Shown: one piece after another, positions 45,492 through 57,600 of the stretch
Position numbering within the stretch: the stretch's first letter is position 1
Layout of the letters: each line of letters opens with the position of its first letter
Source: Lytechinus pictus
Taxonomy: Eukaryota; Echinodermata; Echinoidea; Temnopleuroida; Toxopneustidae
Assembly: GCF_037042905.1 (NCBI RefSeq)
Contig: NC_087246.1
Span: 31,238,001-31,302,000, forward strand
Direction of reading: 5' to 3'
DNA: 64,000 nt
Translations under genes and position numbers: made by a program
Notes under the pieces: model-generated
Told to the model about the DNA's origin: nothing
The model's input: the letters and a program-made list of their open reading frames with translations, nothing else
Databases searched by the model: none

Positions 45492-47320
45492 ATACCCAGG
45501 ACCAAAATCCAATTGAAACCAGTTGGATTTCCAACTGGTTTCAATTGGTTTCAATTGGTTTCAACTGGTTTCAATTGGTTTTAACTGGAATTTAACAATT
45601 TCCAGTTGAAACCAATTGAAACCAGTTGGGCAACTGGAAATCCTAACTGGAACCAGTTGGGTAACTGGAAATGACTTCCAATTGGGAATGATTTCTAACT
45701 GGAACCAGTTGAGTAACTGGAAATCCCAACTGGAACCAGTTGGGCAACTGGAAATCCTAACTGGAACCAGTTGGGTAACTGGAAATGACTTCCAATTGGA
45801 AATGATTTCTTACTGGAACCAGTTGAGTAACTGGAAATCCCAACTGGAACCAGTTGGGCAACTGGAAATCCTAACTGGAACCAGTTGGGTAACTGGAAAT
45901 GACTTCCAATTGGAAATGATTTCTAACTGGAACCAGTTGGGCAACTGGAAATCCTAACTGGAACCAGTTGGGTAACTGGAAATGACTTCCAACTGGAAAT
46001 GATTTCTAACTGGAACCAGTTGAGTAACTGGAAATCCCAACTGGAACCAGTTGGGCAACTGGAAATCCTAACTGGAACCAGTTGGGTAACTGGAAATGAC
46101 TTCCAATTGGAAATGATTTCTTACTGGAACCAGTTGAGTAACTGGAAATCCCAACTGGAACCAGTTGGGCAACTGGAAATCCTAACTGGAACCAGTTGGG
46201 TAACTGGAAATGACTTCCAATTGGAAATGATTTCTAACTGGAACCAGTTGGGCAACTGGAAATCCTAACTGGAACCAGTTGGGTAACTGGAAATGACTTC
46301 CAACTGGAAATGATTTCTAACTGGAACCAGTTGGGTAACTGGAAATCCTAACTTGAACCATTCAGTTGTGTAACTGGAAATCCTAACTGGTACCAATTGG
46401 GTAACTGAGATGACTTCTAACTGGAAAGATGGGTAACTGGAAATGAATTCTAATTGGAACCAGTTGGGTAACTGGAAATTATTTCCAATTGGTTTCCAAT
46501 TGGAAATTTTCCAGTTACCCAACTGGATCCAATTGAAACCAGTTAATTTGCATATTATTTGCCAGTGTGCACATATTAATGTTTTATGAGATTAATCATC
46601 ATTAACAATGTATCTATTTAATTCTTTACAATTTCAAGTACCACACTTTTTAAAGATTAGTATTTAGAATACTTAGCAGTGAAAACCATGTTCATAAATG
46701 TTATAGATTATAATTAAAACAGATTAAAGGATAATTAGTACACCACTAACTGTTACCAAATTACATCAAATAAAAGTACATATATTTGAAGATCTTCCAT
46801 ATAAATATATATACATGAAAGTCTGTATTTTATCAATGCCCTTTACATTGGTATTAATAGACATATAACACTGCTTCTGTGTTGGCATGAGAAATAGTTA
46901 CTGCAAATGCTAATTAATTTGTAACTAATTAAGTTCGTTCCAACTGGAAGGTCCAATTGGATCCAGTTGGAAACCAATTGGTTTCAACTGGTTCCAGTTG
47001 AAACCAGTTGCCTCCAATTGGTTTCAACTGGAACCAATTGAAACCAGTTGCCTCCAATTGGATTCAATTGGTTTTAATAGGGAAATTGGAACAACTGGAA
47101 CCAATTGACAACAATTGCCAACTGGTTCCAGTTGCCCAATTGGTTTTAACTGGAACCAATTGGCAACTGGTTTTCAATTGGTTTTTAACTGGAACCAATT
47201 GGCAACAACTGGTTTTCAATTGGAACCAGTTGTTCCAATTTCCCTATTGAAACCAGTTGGCCAACTGGTTTCAATTGGTTTTGCCCTAATTGGTTTTAAC
47301 TGGATTTTGGTCCTGGGTAT
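45492..47320. mobile_element. Fold-back element composed of CAACTGG/CAATTGG motifs
   Basis: Ends ATACCCAGGACCAAAATCCA and the exact start of its inverse (TGGATTTTGGTCCTGGGTAT) bound 1.83 kb. 45510-46545 and 46935-47310 are almost only AACTGGAACCAGTTGGGYAA-like units, with a 114-bp higher-order repeat and a second period of about 311 bp. The spacer 46550-46920 is ordinary AT-rich DNA. If the TA at each end is a target duplication, it is mariner-like. In-frame ORFs are artefacts. Confidence 0.8.
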
Positions 47321-47929
47321 TCAGTACTTTTTTGGTAAGAATGACCAAAATGCAATGAAAACTCGAATAACAAGCAAAATAATTTGTGAATACTGACTTT
47401 AAAATGGGATATTCAAAGCTCCTCGTGTTATCCTCGTGAATAGCTAGATTACCTCCCTTACAGGGAATGCAAGCGCGAAGCGCGAGCGAAATTTTCATTT
47501 TTATGTAATGACCAGATTTTTTCATTTTCCAATTATTTACCTCCCCTTATGTTATTCACATTTCTTTTTCTTATTATCTTGCACTACTTTTTTCTTCTCC
47601 TTCCTTTTTTCTTCTTCGCGTAGCGCGAAGCACGCGGCGGGTGGGGTTCCAGAGAGCAAAGCCATGGGCAGCTTTAGAATTCTGATATTTCCAGAGGGCA
47701 TTTTCAAAAAAAAAATATTTGAAATCAACATCCTAAAATGGTCAAGTTAATATCATAACATTTTTTGTTTAAAGAGGCATCAACCAATAACCGTTACCGT
47801 GTTTTTTTTTAATAAAATATATATATATATATATATACGAGGAAAAAAAATGAGCAAAAATGAGCAAAAATGTAGTATCCAAAGCGGAAAGTTGCTCATG
47901 TGTGATATCATCAAACAATAGGGGCACTA

Positions 47930-48250
47930 GCGTACCTACTGGGGGGGGGGGGGGCAGGGGGGCACTCTGCCCCCCCCTGACGAGCCACAACCCATACAAA
48001 AGACATATACCTGCCCCCCCTGACGAGCTTAAATACCTTTTTTGCCCCCCCCCCCTGACGAGCTTGAAGACCTTTATTGCCCCCCCCCCCCTGACGACCT
48101 TTTTTTTTTTTTTTTTTTGCTTGTCAATTTTTTTTCTGGTACGAAAACCTTTATTTTGTAATTGAAGACTTTTTTTTTTTTTTTTTTTTTTGCTTGTCAA
48201 ATTTTTTGGCGGCCGATTTAGCCCCCCCCCCTGTGGAAAATCCTAGGTAC
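47930..48250. repeat. CCCCCTGACGAGC / GCTTGTCAAATTTT low-complexity repeat
   Basis: Four CCCCCTGACGAG units separated by C-runs, then two T-runs with GCTTGTCAA, then GGAAAATCCTAGGTACGTCA. Same family as 15000-15190, 25850-26130 and 58140-58390. Confidence 0.65.
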
Positions 48251-51200
48251 GTCACTGAATAGGGGGCTATTTTTGTCCACTGGCGTAGCTACAGATGTAG
48301 GTTTGGGGACCAAGACCAAAAAAAGGAAATAATTAAGAAAAGGAAATTAAGGAAAAAAGTAAGAGAGGATAAATATTATCTGAATATAATGTCAAAATCT
48401 AAAATTGTTTCTTCCTATGGACTTTTAAAGAAATTTCGTCACACTCAATGTATACACGCAATGTGCCACTCATTTTTTTTTTTACTTATTGCGCCACTGA
48501 TTTGATGTTTCAAATATCATAATGATAGGATGAAGTATATACCCTCTGCACAAGGTTGTTATAAATCTAGGCCTATAGGTCCCTTTTTATTGATTCTGGC
48601 AATTTTTAAAACCTTTTCACTTTACGCCCAATCGAAAAACAAAAGCACTTCAGCGCACTTTGGTTTATGCTACTACAAGTCTAATGTCATCGTTTTTTCA
48701 GTCTTGGGTTTGTTCTTTAGATCAACCTTGCTAACAAATCGTCTTGTGTGAATGTATGTAAAGCTATTTCTCAAATATGAAAGCTAAAATGAATCAATCG
48801 GTTTCTTATGAATTGCATGAAGATCGAGAAAGCGCTTTGGCCTTAGTTTACTAGTGCTCAAAATGGAAGAGAAAAGATATTTTTGGAAAATAATTGGGTA
48901 GGCATATACATCTTTTTGCTAATAGGAAGGTATTGTGGGTCGAATCTGGAAGTAGGCCTCTTAAAACTATTTGAAAAAGAAAATTGGAAAATATGCTCAG
49001 AAGAAAATGGCAATTTTTTTTTTGTTCTTTCAATTTATCATCTCTGACAGCAGAAGACTGTGGGAACATAATGGATGGGGCTGACCCAAAGGGGATGATA
49101 GGTATTTATGTGGGAACTTAATAGGAGCATACCGATTTATTGTTATATATTCGCTGTTTCCTCCAGATAGGACCTATACCTTCTTCAAGTTCTTTCTCCT
49201 ACCGTCTTCCTCCTTTTCACTTGTCACTCACTTCCCGCTCTTCTCTCTCGTCCCCCAGTCTCCCCTCCTCTTTCTCTCTCTCTAATATTCTCTCAGGTTG
49301 TCTCCGCGTCTCCTTTTCTCTAGCATTAGGAACTGAATGGGAAGTTCACCATTACATCCAGTTGGAAGTTATAAAAGCAGTAAATTTAAATGATACTGAG
49401 AAACACATCAATAAAGATCCATCACGGGAAAGCAGAGAATGAGTTTTAAAATCTTTATTTTGTGACATCACATGAGAGCAGGTGAGCTCCCCTATTAAAT
49501 AAATTCCGTAACAGCTAATTTTCTCAGAAATCAAAAATAAAATTGCTTTACCATACATTGTATATTATTATTCCATACATGATTTTGTTTCATAAAAAAT
49601 ATTCCCACTGAAATAGGAAACTTATGGAATTTCATAGTACATTATAAAGACCTATGAATGATCTGCTCATATGTGACATCACAAAAAAAAATATATATAT
49701 ATATCTGTCAAACATTCATTGATGAGTTTATCTTTTTTCTGCTTTTATTAGAGTTATTTAATATCAATGTGGATTCCCACATTCAGTCTCCTATTCAATC
49801 CCAACACTTACAAATTATATCAAAATACCTACCAACTGAGAAAGCCAAGAAGGTGGAGTGAAAGTGAGGACATAGGCTGAATATAGGAACACAATATAGG
49901 GACACTAAAGACTTCCCTATCTGTTACAGGAAGGAGGAATGCAAAATAGGGAGACAGCAGTTGCAGTGGCTCTCTTTCACCGAAATTGGGACTGTCCCAA
50001 TCAAATGGGGACACTTGGCAAGTATGTTATCCCATTACTGCTACTGGGCAATTCCATAAAATAATCAACCTTTTTGTACATCCGACCCCCATTTTTCTCA
50101 ATTTTTACTTCACCTCATACACTGACCAAGTCATGATCATTTGAGAGCAGTACAGACTGTCTAAAGAACAAGAAATCAGAGACAGAACATTTCATAAAGG
50201 TCCCACATATAGGGGGTTGGACATACATATTTTATAGAATTGCCCTACTGTAAATGAATATAATATCATAACACAATATCATACTTCCTTTTCACTTTGT
50301 AATGGAATAGGATACATGAAAATAGGCAAGCTATACAAGTATAAAAGATTAAATTACATGAAAGAAAATTTAATATGGAATAAAATCAATCTATAATTCA
50401 AAATATATTTTGACATGGAATATTTTTACATCACTTATTACATTTTTGCATGAGAATATAATTTTGATGGTTCCGTTCGCATACATGACAACTGGTGAGG
50501 ATGACTCCTCCATAAGTCATATACTAAATTATCATAGATTTGTCACGAGCAAAAAAATATTTTTAAAAGACTGGCTTTATCTTACTATTGCACCTTTCTA
50601 TAGCTTAAACAGACATGAATTTGAAACCACTGTTATCAAGATTTTGAATGGAAGGAGAAATATGTGACTCATTCTCTACATTTTTGTAATATAATTATTC
50701 TATCCCAACTCAGCTACTTATTGCTTAACACATTAATAATTCAATATAAATGGGTTAAAAAAAACCTTTATAAAATACTCTGCTCAGAAGAAGGCAACAA
50801 AATATTGCATAGTTTTGTTCATTTCTCATAATTACTTTTGATAAGCAGATATTTAGCATCCAGTAGGATGCGAAAGATATTGTATGTTTGATTTTGCCAG
50901 CGCCGTAATGAGGCTGCGATGAATGCAAGGAATGCTCCCCAGGGAGTGGAAATTGTGAACTTTTTGTGCGGGATTGAAATGAATCCAATGACCGGGTTAA
51001 TAATATGCTGTAACGCGCTTTGAGCCATTCTGGGAAAAGCGCTTTATAAAAATTGGCTATTATTATTATTATTATTATTATTTCATGCCATAATACAATT
51101 CATATATCATCCTTTCTCAATAATCAAAGTTAGTACATTGCATAGTTGATTGTGATGGTTAATGAACAATGAATTGTTTTCAATAAAATACCCACTATCT

Positions 51201-51612
51201 TATGTGTGGACATATCATGATATACACTTGTACAAGACAAATTCTTTTCTCCCATACTTTAATGGTGAAGTAGGACCATATAATGCCTTTGGAATAACAA
51301 AGTAAGATAGGTACAGATAAATGATACACAATAAAATGGTGAACTAAACGCGATATCAGTACTTTAGAATATGAATAAGTCGGTGGCTCATGCGGATAAT
51401 GCCGATGGGGCTTGTATTGTATCTCAGTATACCACTCGTCTATCGTGATTCAAACAATTTTTTCAACAAGAGCATAACAATTAAAAACAATCAGAGAAGG
51501 ACTGCACAAATGGCTTGCGATCAAAATATGCAATTCAACAATTGAGGGTTATGCAGTCCTGAGTTGGCTCAAGTGTGTGTGAAGTTGATATGAGCTCCTT
51601 TCACATGCCATT
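48251..51612. other. Intergenic DNA downstream of the cobalamin-binding protein gene
   Basis: No gene recognised. Contains C/T-rich DNA at 49170-49320, paired TGTGACATCACA motifs at about 49460 and 49670, and an inverted (ATA)n repeat at 51001-51084 (GCGCTTTATAAAAATTGGCT then (ATT)n). ATTAAA on the minus strand at 51257-51262 could serve as a poly(A) signal; unproven. Confidence 0.45.
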
Positions 51613-54600
51613 TTAAAATGCTCGATAGACCCAATGATACCTAGACTCATCCACAGGGAAGATTCCTTCCGAACCTATTATACATGGGAGACGAGGAGAG
51701 AAAAGCAAAATAGAGGGGGGAGACAGAGGTGAAGGGGGGGGGGGGAGAGATGGGGAGGGAGGCAGAGAGTGGAATAGAAGACAGAAGGGGGAAGTGATGG
51801 AGAGAGATGTACACAATAGAGGGAAGTGAAAAATATAGAATGGAGGAAAGAAATGAAAGATGGCGGAAAAATGGGAAGAGAGAATAAAATAGAAAAAATA
51901 GACAGAGGGATGGAGAATACGGGAGAAAAAGAGAGGGGGACAAAGGAAAGGTAAGAAAGGAGAAACAAGTACAGGAGAAAAGGGGGAAGGAGAAAGGAGT
52001 ACAGGAGGGAAAGAAAAGGAAGAAGGGAAAAAGAATACAAATGGGTGAGACAAAAGGGATTAGGAAAGGGAAGAATGAAGAAAGACGGAGAAAGACACAC
52101 ACAAAAAGAAATTAAAAAGAAAATAGAGTGGAGAAACAAATGAGGGGTTGGAAAGAAAGCAGAGAGATGATAGAAAAAGGGGGAAAGAGAGACAGGAGAG
52201 GGGAGAACAGAGAGAAGTTAAGAAAAAAAAAGAATACATAGATAAAGAAAAAAGAATCAGGAAAGAAGGAAAGACAGAAAGGGAAGAAGAGTGAAAGAAG
52301 AAGATGAAAGAATAGAGAGGTGCCAGATAGAGAGGTGAGTGAAGAGGGAAGAAAGAGGAAAACGGATGAGAAAGAAGGAGCAGAGAGAAAACGAAATGAG
52401 AGGTAATGGGGGCAGACAAGCCAAAAAAAAGAAAGGTAAAATGGTAAGAAGAAAAAGGAGAGAGAAGGGGTGACAGATGATGAGAGATGAGTAAAAATGA
52501 AAGAGGAAAAGGGAAAGAGAAGAGTAGGAAAGGAGGATGCAGATATGGAGAACAACAGGAACCAGAAGAGTTAGTATATATCCATATATTTGCTTACAAA
52601 TTTGGGTAAATTTGACATAAATCATAACCAAGATCGATGCTAAAGAATTTCATGTTTCGATAAGTTGACACAAGGACACAGTATAGTGTAGTACACAATG
52701 TTCTACTTCTATTGAGTAGTACATCATTTACATCATAGGTATGAGATGAGCAGATTCCAGATAGTCTTGCCTTTAGAACTGTTATCCATACAAGCAAAAT
52801 TTAGAAATCAGGGGGGTTTTTCACAAAGAGGTGCATGTGACTTCAATAAAGTCACGCTTACTGCTGGCATGCATATGATGTGTTACATGCAATCTTATCG
52901 ATTAATGCGCAGTAAATGCGCTTCCTCTTACAATGATTTTCCTAATCAACTGGACATTTAAAGCAGATACGAACCAATAGCAACATCTCGAGTCCTCAAC
53001 TACTCATACCTGGCCAGTCTCCTGACCCATAATGCTAGTGTAGTCTCGTAATATAGACCCACTTGAATGATAACATGCTAATTAACTACTCAATACATTT
53101 ATACCGCAATAATTATGTTACCAAGTAGCAAAACAATTACTTTTCTGGCTCTCAAAACATTTTAGTTTCTCCATTCAAATACAATTATAGGTCAATTTAT
53201 TCTTTGTAGTATTAGTAGATATCTGAAATATAGTTTAAGACTATGTATTTATAACACACAGTCAATGGGAGACCACACACAGTTCATTTCCCTTTTAAGT
53301 GCGTCTCTAAGTATACTTAACCCTTTGTGAAACACCCCCCTCATCATTTCAATGACATGACAGACATTTAGACCTACATAATATCATAAATCCAATGGCC
53401 CGTATTCTGAAGTCAGGTTTAACTTAAACTCAGGTTTAAAATTGTGATTTAAGTATGGATAGCCAATTGTTACATAAATTACTAACAGTAGAGATATCAT
53501 ATATTTGGCTCTTAAATCATTCATAATTGTCTAGGAAGTATAAATAGATGATTGTCTTCACCATCAAGGAATCAGGAAAGAGCACAGTAAACATCAGAAA
53601 CATAGAACTTCATCAAATTTTTGACACTTTTGGCTTCCCATAATTTTAGCACAGGGTTAAACCATGGTCTAAGGCAAACCTGACTTAAGAATACGGGTCA
53701 ATGAATTCAAAGAGCATGAAATATTCTTTAAAAAGGGGACTGATAAACCTATTATTTACTTACCAGTAGTGGCTAAGGATTGGTGATCATTCTCATCCAC
53801 TGTATATATTGACCAATAGAGACTGTTGGCATTATCATTCATGATGTCATTGATTGAAGTAATATAGTTGCCAAACTGGGTTACTTTAGATTCAAAACTG
53901 CAGAAAGAAACAATAAAATATATATATATATTTAAAATATTATATATATATATATAAAATATTTATAAATATTTATAAAATATATATATATATATCTATT
54001 TATATTTATAAAATATATATAAAATATTATATATATTTATATAAATATAAATATAATATTGTTTAAAGTGACATTGCATCAATGTTGTCCGATATTCAAA
54101 TGTCATTGTCAATTCCATCCTAAAATAAAATAAAAATTTGCTTGAGGATTAAACTGGGGTAAATGGTTATTACTAAAAGCAGTACAGATTCATATACTAC
54201 ATTTAAAGAGATTCCAATAAAGTTGATTTTCTTTATCAACATATTACATATTGTAGCGCATAGGAACATGCAATCTGCTATGTATGATGCGCTATAAAAG
54301 AGCCTAGTATTATCAGCTAGTTGCTGGCTGTTGTGGATATAATCTTATGAATTTATAATGTGGACATTTAGCACTTACAGTTGAGGCCAAAAGTTTACAT
54401 ACACCCTATTCAGTGAAATTTGTTCACTTGCCAAACATCGTTAAATTCACTATCAGAAATATAAATACTACCATGACGAAGTTGGAATCAATGACAGAGT
54501 GTATTAAGCTCTTTCACATAATTGGGACACTGTTGGGATTCAAATATATTTCAGGTAGAATTTTCTTTCAAGAAAAAAAAATAATATTCATGCCAAATGT

Positions 54601-57600
54601 ATTATATTGTTTGTTATTATATTTTCAAACATCAATTCATAGAAATGTATAAATGTCAAATCTATGATTTGTATTACATTTTCTTTCATGATATGTCACC
54701 ACTGAACAAATATTTCTGAAATGTTTGTGTTGAGAAACAACTAGCACAAACATGAAATGTTTTTGTCCAGTTTTTATTTTTAATTTGTCTAAAATATGGA
54801 GATATATGGGGACAAAATGACACCTAAATATTTTCAGCTCCTAATGACAAAGCAATGTGATAAAGGGGCATGACATACTCATTTGTTCGATATCAAATTG
54901 GTCATGATAGCACAAATATTTTATAAGATACAGTAAATTTTATGTTTGGCAAGTGTCAACTTTCCTTTGAATTTCCTGGGTGTATGAAAACTATAAAAAA
55001 CCTGAGTTTGAGGTCATATGACCAAGGTCAAGGTCATTTAGGGTCAATGAACTTAGAACATGTTAGGGGAATCAAAATCTTTACCTCAGGTTAAGTTTTT
55101 GAAATGTCTTCATAACTTGGAAAGTATATGAAACTAGTTCATGAAACTTGGCCATAAGGGTAATCAAATATTACTGCACATCTTGTCTGAATTTCAAGTC
55201 ACATGAATAAGGTCAAAGGTCATTTTGGGGTCAATGAACTTTGGCCAAGTTGGGGGTATTTGTTGAATTACCATTATAACTTAAAAAGTTTATGGATCTG
55301 ATTCATAAAAACTTGGACATAAAAGTAATCAAGTATCACTGAACGTCCTGTGCGAGTTCCAGGTCACACGACGAAGGTCAAAGGTCATTTAAGGTCAGTG
55401 AACTTTGGCCAAGTTGGGGTATTTGTTAAATTACCATCATAACTTTGAAAGTTTATGGATCTAATTCATAAAACTTGGACATAAGAGTAATCAAGTATCA
55501 CTGAACATCCTTCGTGAGTTTCAGGTCACATGACCAAGGTCAAAGGTCAGTAAAATTTGGCCAAGTTGGGGTATTTGTTGAATAACCATCATTACTCTAA
55601 AAGTGTATGGATCTACTTCATAAAACTTGAACTTAAGAGTAATCAAGTATCACTGAAGATCTCATGCCAGTTTCAGGTCACAAAGTCAAAGGTCATTTAA
55701 GGTCAATGAACTTCTGCCATTTTGGAGGTAATTATTAAATTGCCGTCATAACTTTCAAAGTTTACGGATGTAGTTTATGAAATGTGGACATAATGTGAAT
55801 AATTTTTTAATGGTAGTTTTCAAAGCCAGCACTGCTGCTATATTAATTGTGTAATGCAGGTGAGACTGCAAGAGGCACTCCACTTGTTTTAATGGGGTTG
55901 CTGATGTAAATTTGAAGAAAAAAAAAGGTTTTCACTACAAAATGAAGGTCACTTCGGATACATTTTTCCATATTTACACATCTTCCAGAATACCTGGAGG
56001 TGCTGCCTATAATATAATAATACACTCCCCCCCAAAAAAAACGCTTCCCACCAACCTGAAGGAGCCGGCTTGACGAGCGCGTTCCATGGCCCTATAAAGG
56101 TTTTCTCCTGGTAGGATGTCAACAGAGAATGGAGTGAAAGTACTAATGACATTATTACCCTCGCTGTTAAGTAGTTTCTGACTGATGTCAAAGTTAACCC
56201 TGATGGTTTCATCACTCTGTCCAATCAGTGGTATGCTCTGCATTGCATCTGAGAAAATGAGAATGAAATTTTTTTTTTTACTTTAACGAGTCTCGCCTGA
56301 TAGCGATCAATAAAATATGCAATATGATCTTTTGACCCCTCGATGACCTTTGACCTTATCATCCTCATGAACACACACGTGGTATTAACCAACGGTTATT
56401 TGTACCAAGTGTAAGACATTTGATGCAGAAATAAAGAAATGAGAGCAATTTTAACAAAAAATTGACATTCTAACCCCTAGATGGCATTTGACCCCATCAT
56501 CTCCAACACATTTTTGGTACTACACAATGAACAATTGAGCCAAGTGTGATCAAAATTGATGCGGAAATAATGAAATGAGAGCAAGGTAAATTTTTTTTTA
56601 AAGGATGGACATGACCTCATATCATTTGCATTTGACCTTTTGATCCCTAGATGACCTTTGGCCCTATTATCCTCAACAACACACATGTGGTATTATCCAA
56701 GGGTCATTTGGACCAAGTGTGATAAAAATTTATACAAAAATAAGGAAATTAGAGCAAAGTGAACAAAAACCTAAAAAAAGGATGAACACGACCTCATATC
56801 ATTTGATCTTTTGACCCCTAGATAACCCGTGAACCTATTAATCTATTACGCTCACATGTTGTATTACCCAAGGATCATATGTACCAAGTATCAATGTAAT
56901 TGATGCTGAAATTAAGAAATGAGAGCAAGCTGAACAAAAACTTGAAAAGTGATAACTAGGTCTCTGCCGAAATTCGTTCAGGCAAGACAAAATGACTAAA
57001 AAGATTGAGCAAATAGTATTCAGGTCAGGCGCCTCATTAACAGTTCAAATAATACTTCTATTAAGTAACTTTATTCATCTGTATTCAATTGATTGATGCA
57101 TATTTGATCAACATCATCTGGTCTAATTTCCTGATGGGTCTTTTTCGTTCATTCTAAACTTTTTGTTTGAGTCAATGTTTCCTCTTCTCAAACTGGCATT
57201 TGGTCTAATCATCAGAAGGTCTGATGATTATTTGGTGAACCTTAGCCAAATTGATATATACTTACTGCTCACATGCCTACTTGAGTGGAATTTAGACAAA
57301 ATGGAAAGAAGACAAACTAGTTTTAGACAAAAGGAAAATGTAGACTTTGACTATCTGGCAACCCGTAGAGGTTTCCTTTAAGAAGGAATTTCCAAGTTTA
57401 TCTTGATCCTGAATGCTAGCAACTCACGGAATGTATATCAGGAGAGAAATATATTTAGAAAATTGATACCGTTTCCAATGCTGATCCTGAATAAAAGATT
57501 CTAACTGAAGCCTATTGTTACACCCTCTAAGTTGGTAATACAATATAAACAATGAAACCTAACTAACATCAAAATGCATACGGACAATTGTAAATGAAAC

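Noticed and set aside
45616..46268. Apparent repetitive protein (QLEILTGTSWVTGNDF repeats)
   Set aside because: Translation of the CAACTGG DNA repeat; the second array is in another frame, so the DNA, not a protein, is repeated.
51613..52555. Overlapping 120-150 residue frames on the minus strand
   Set aside because: Polypyrimidine tract. Only the last 19 codons plus stop of one frame (51613-51674) are kept, as the final exon of the cobalamin-binding protein.
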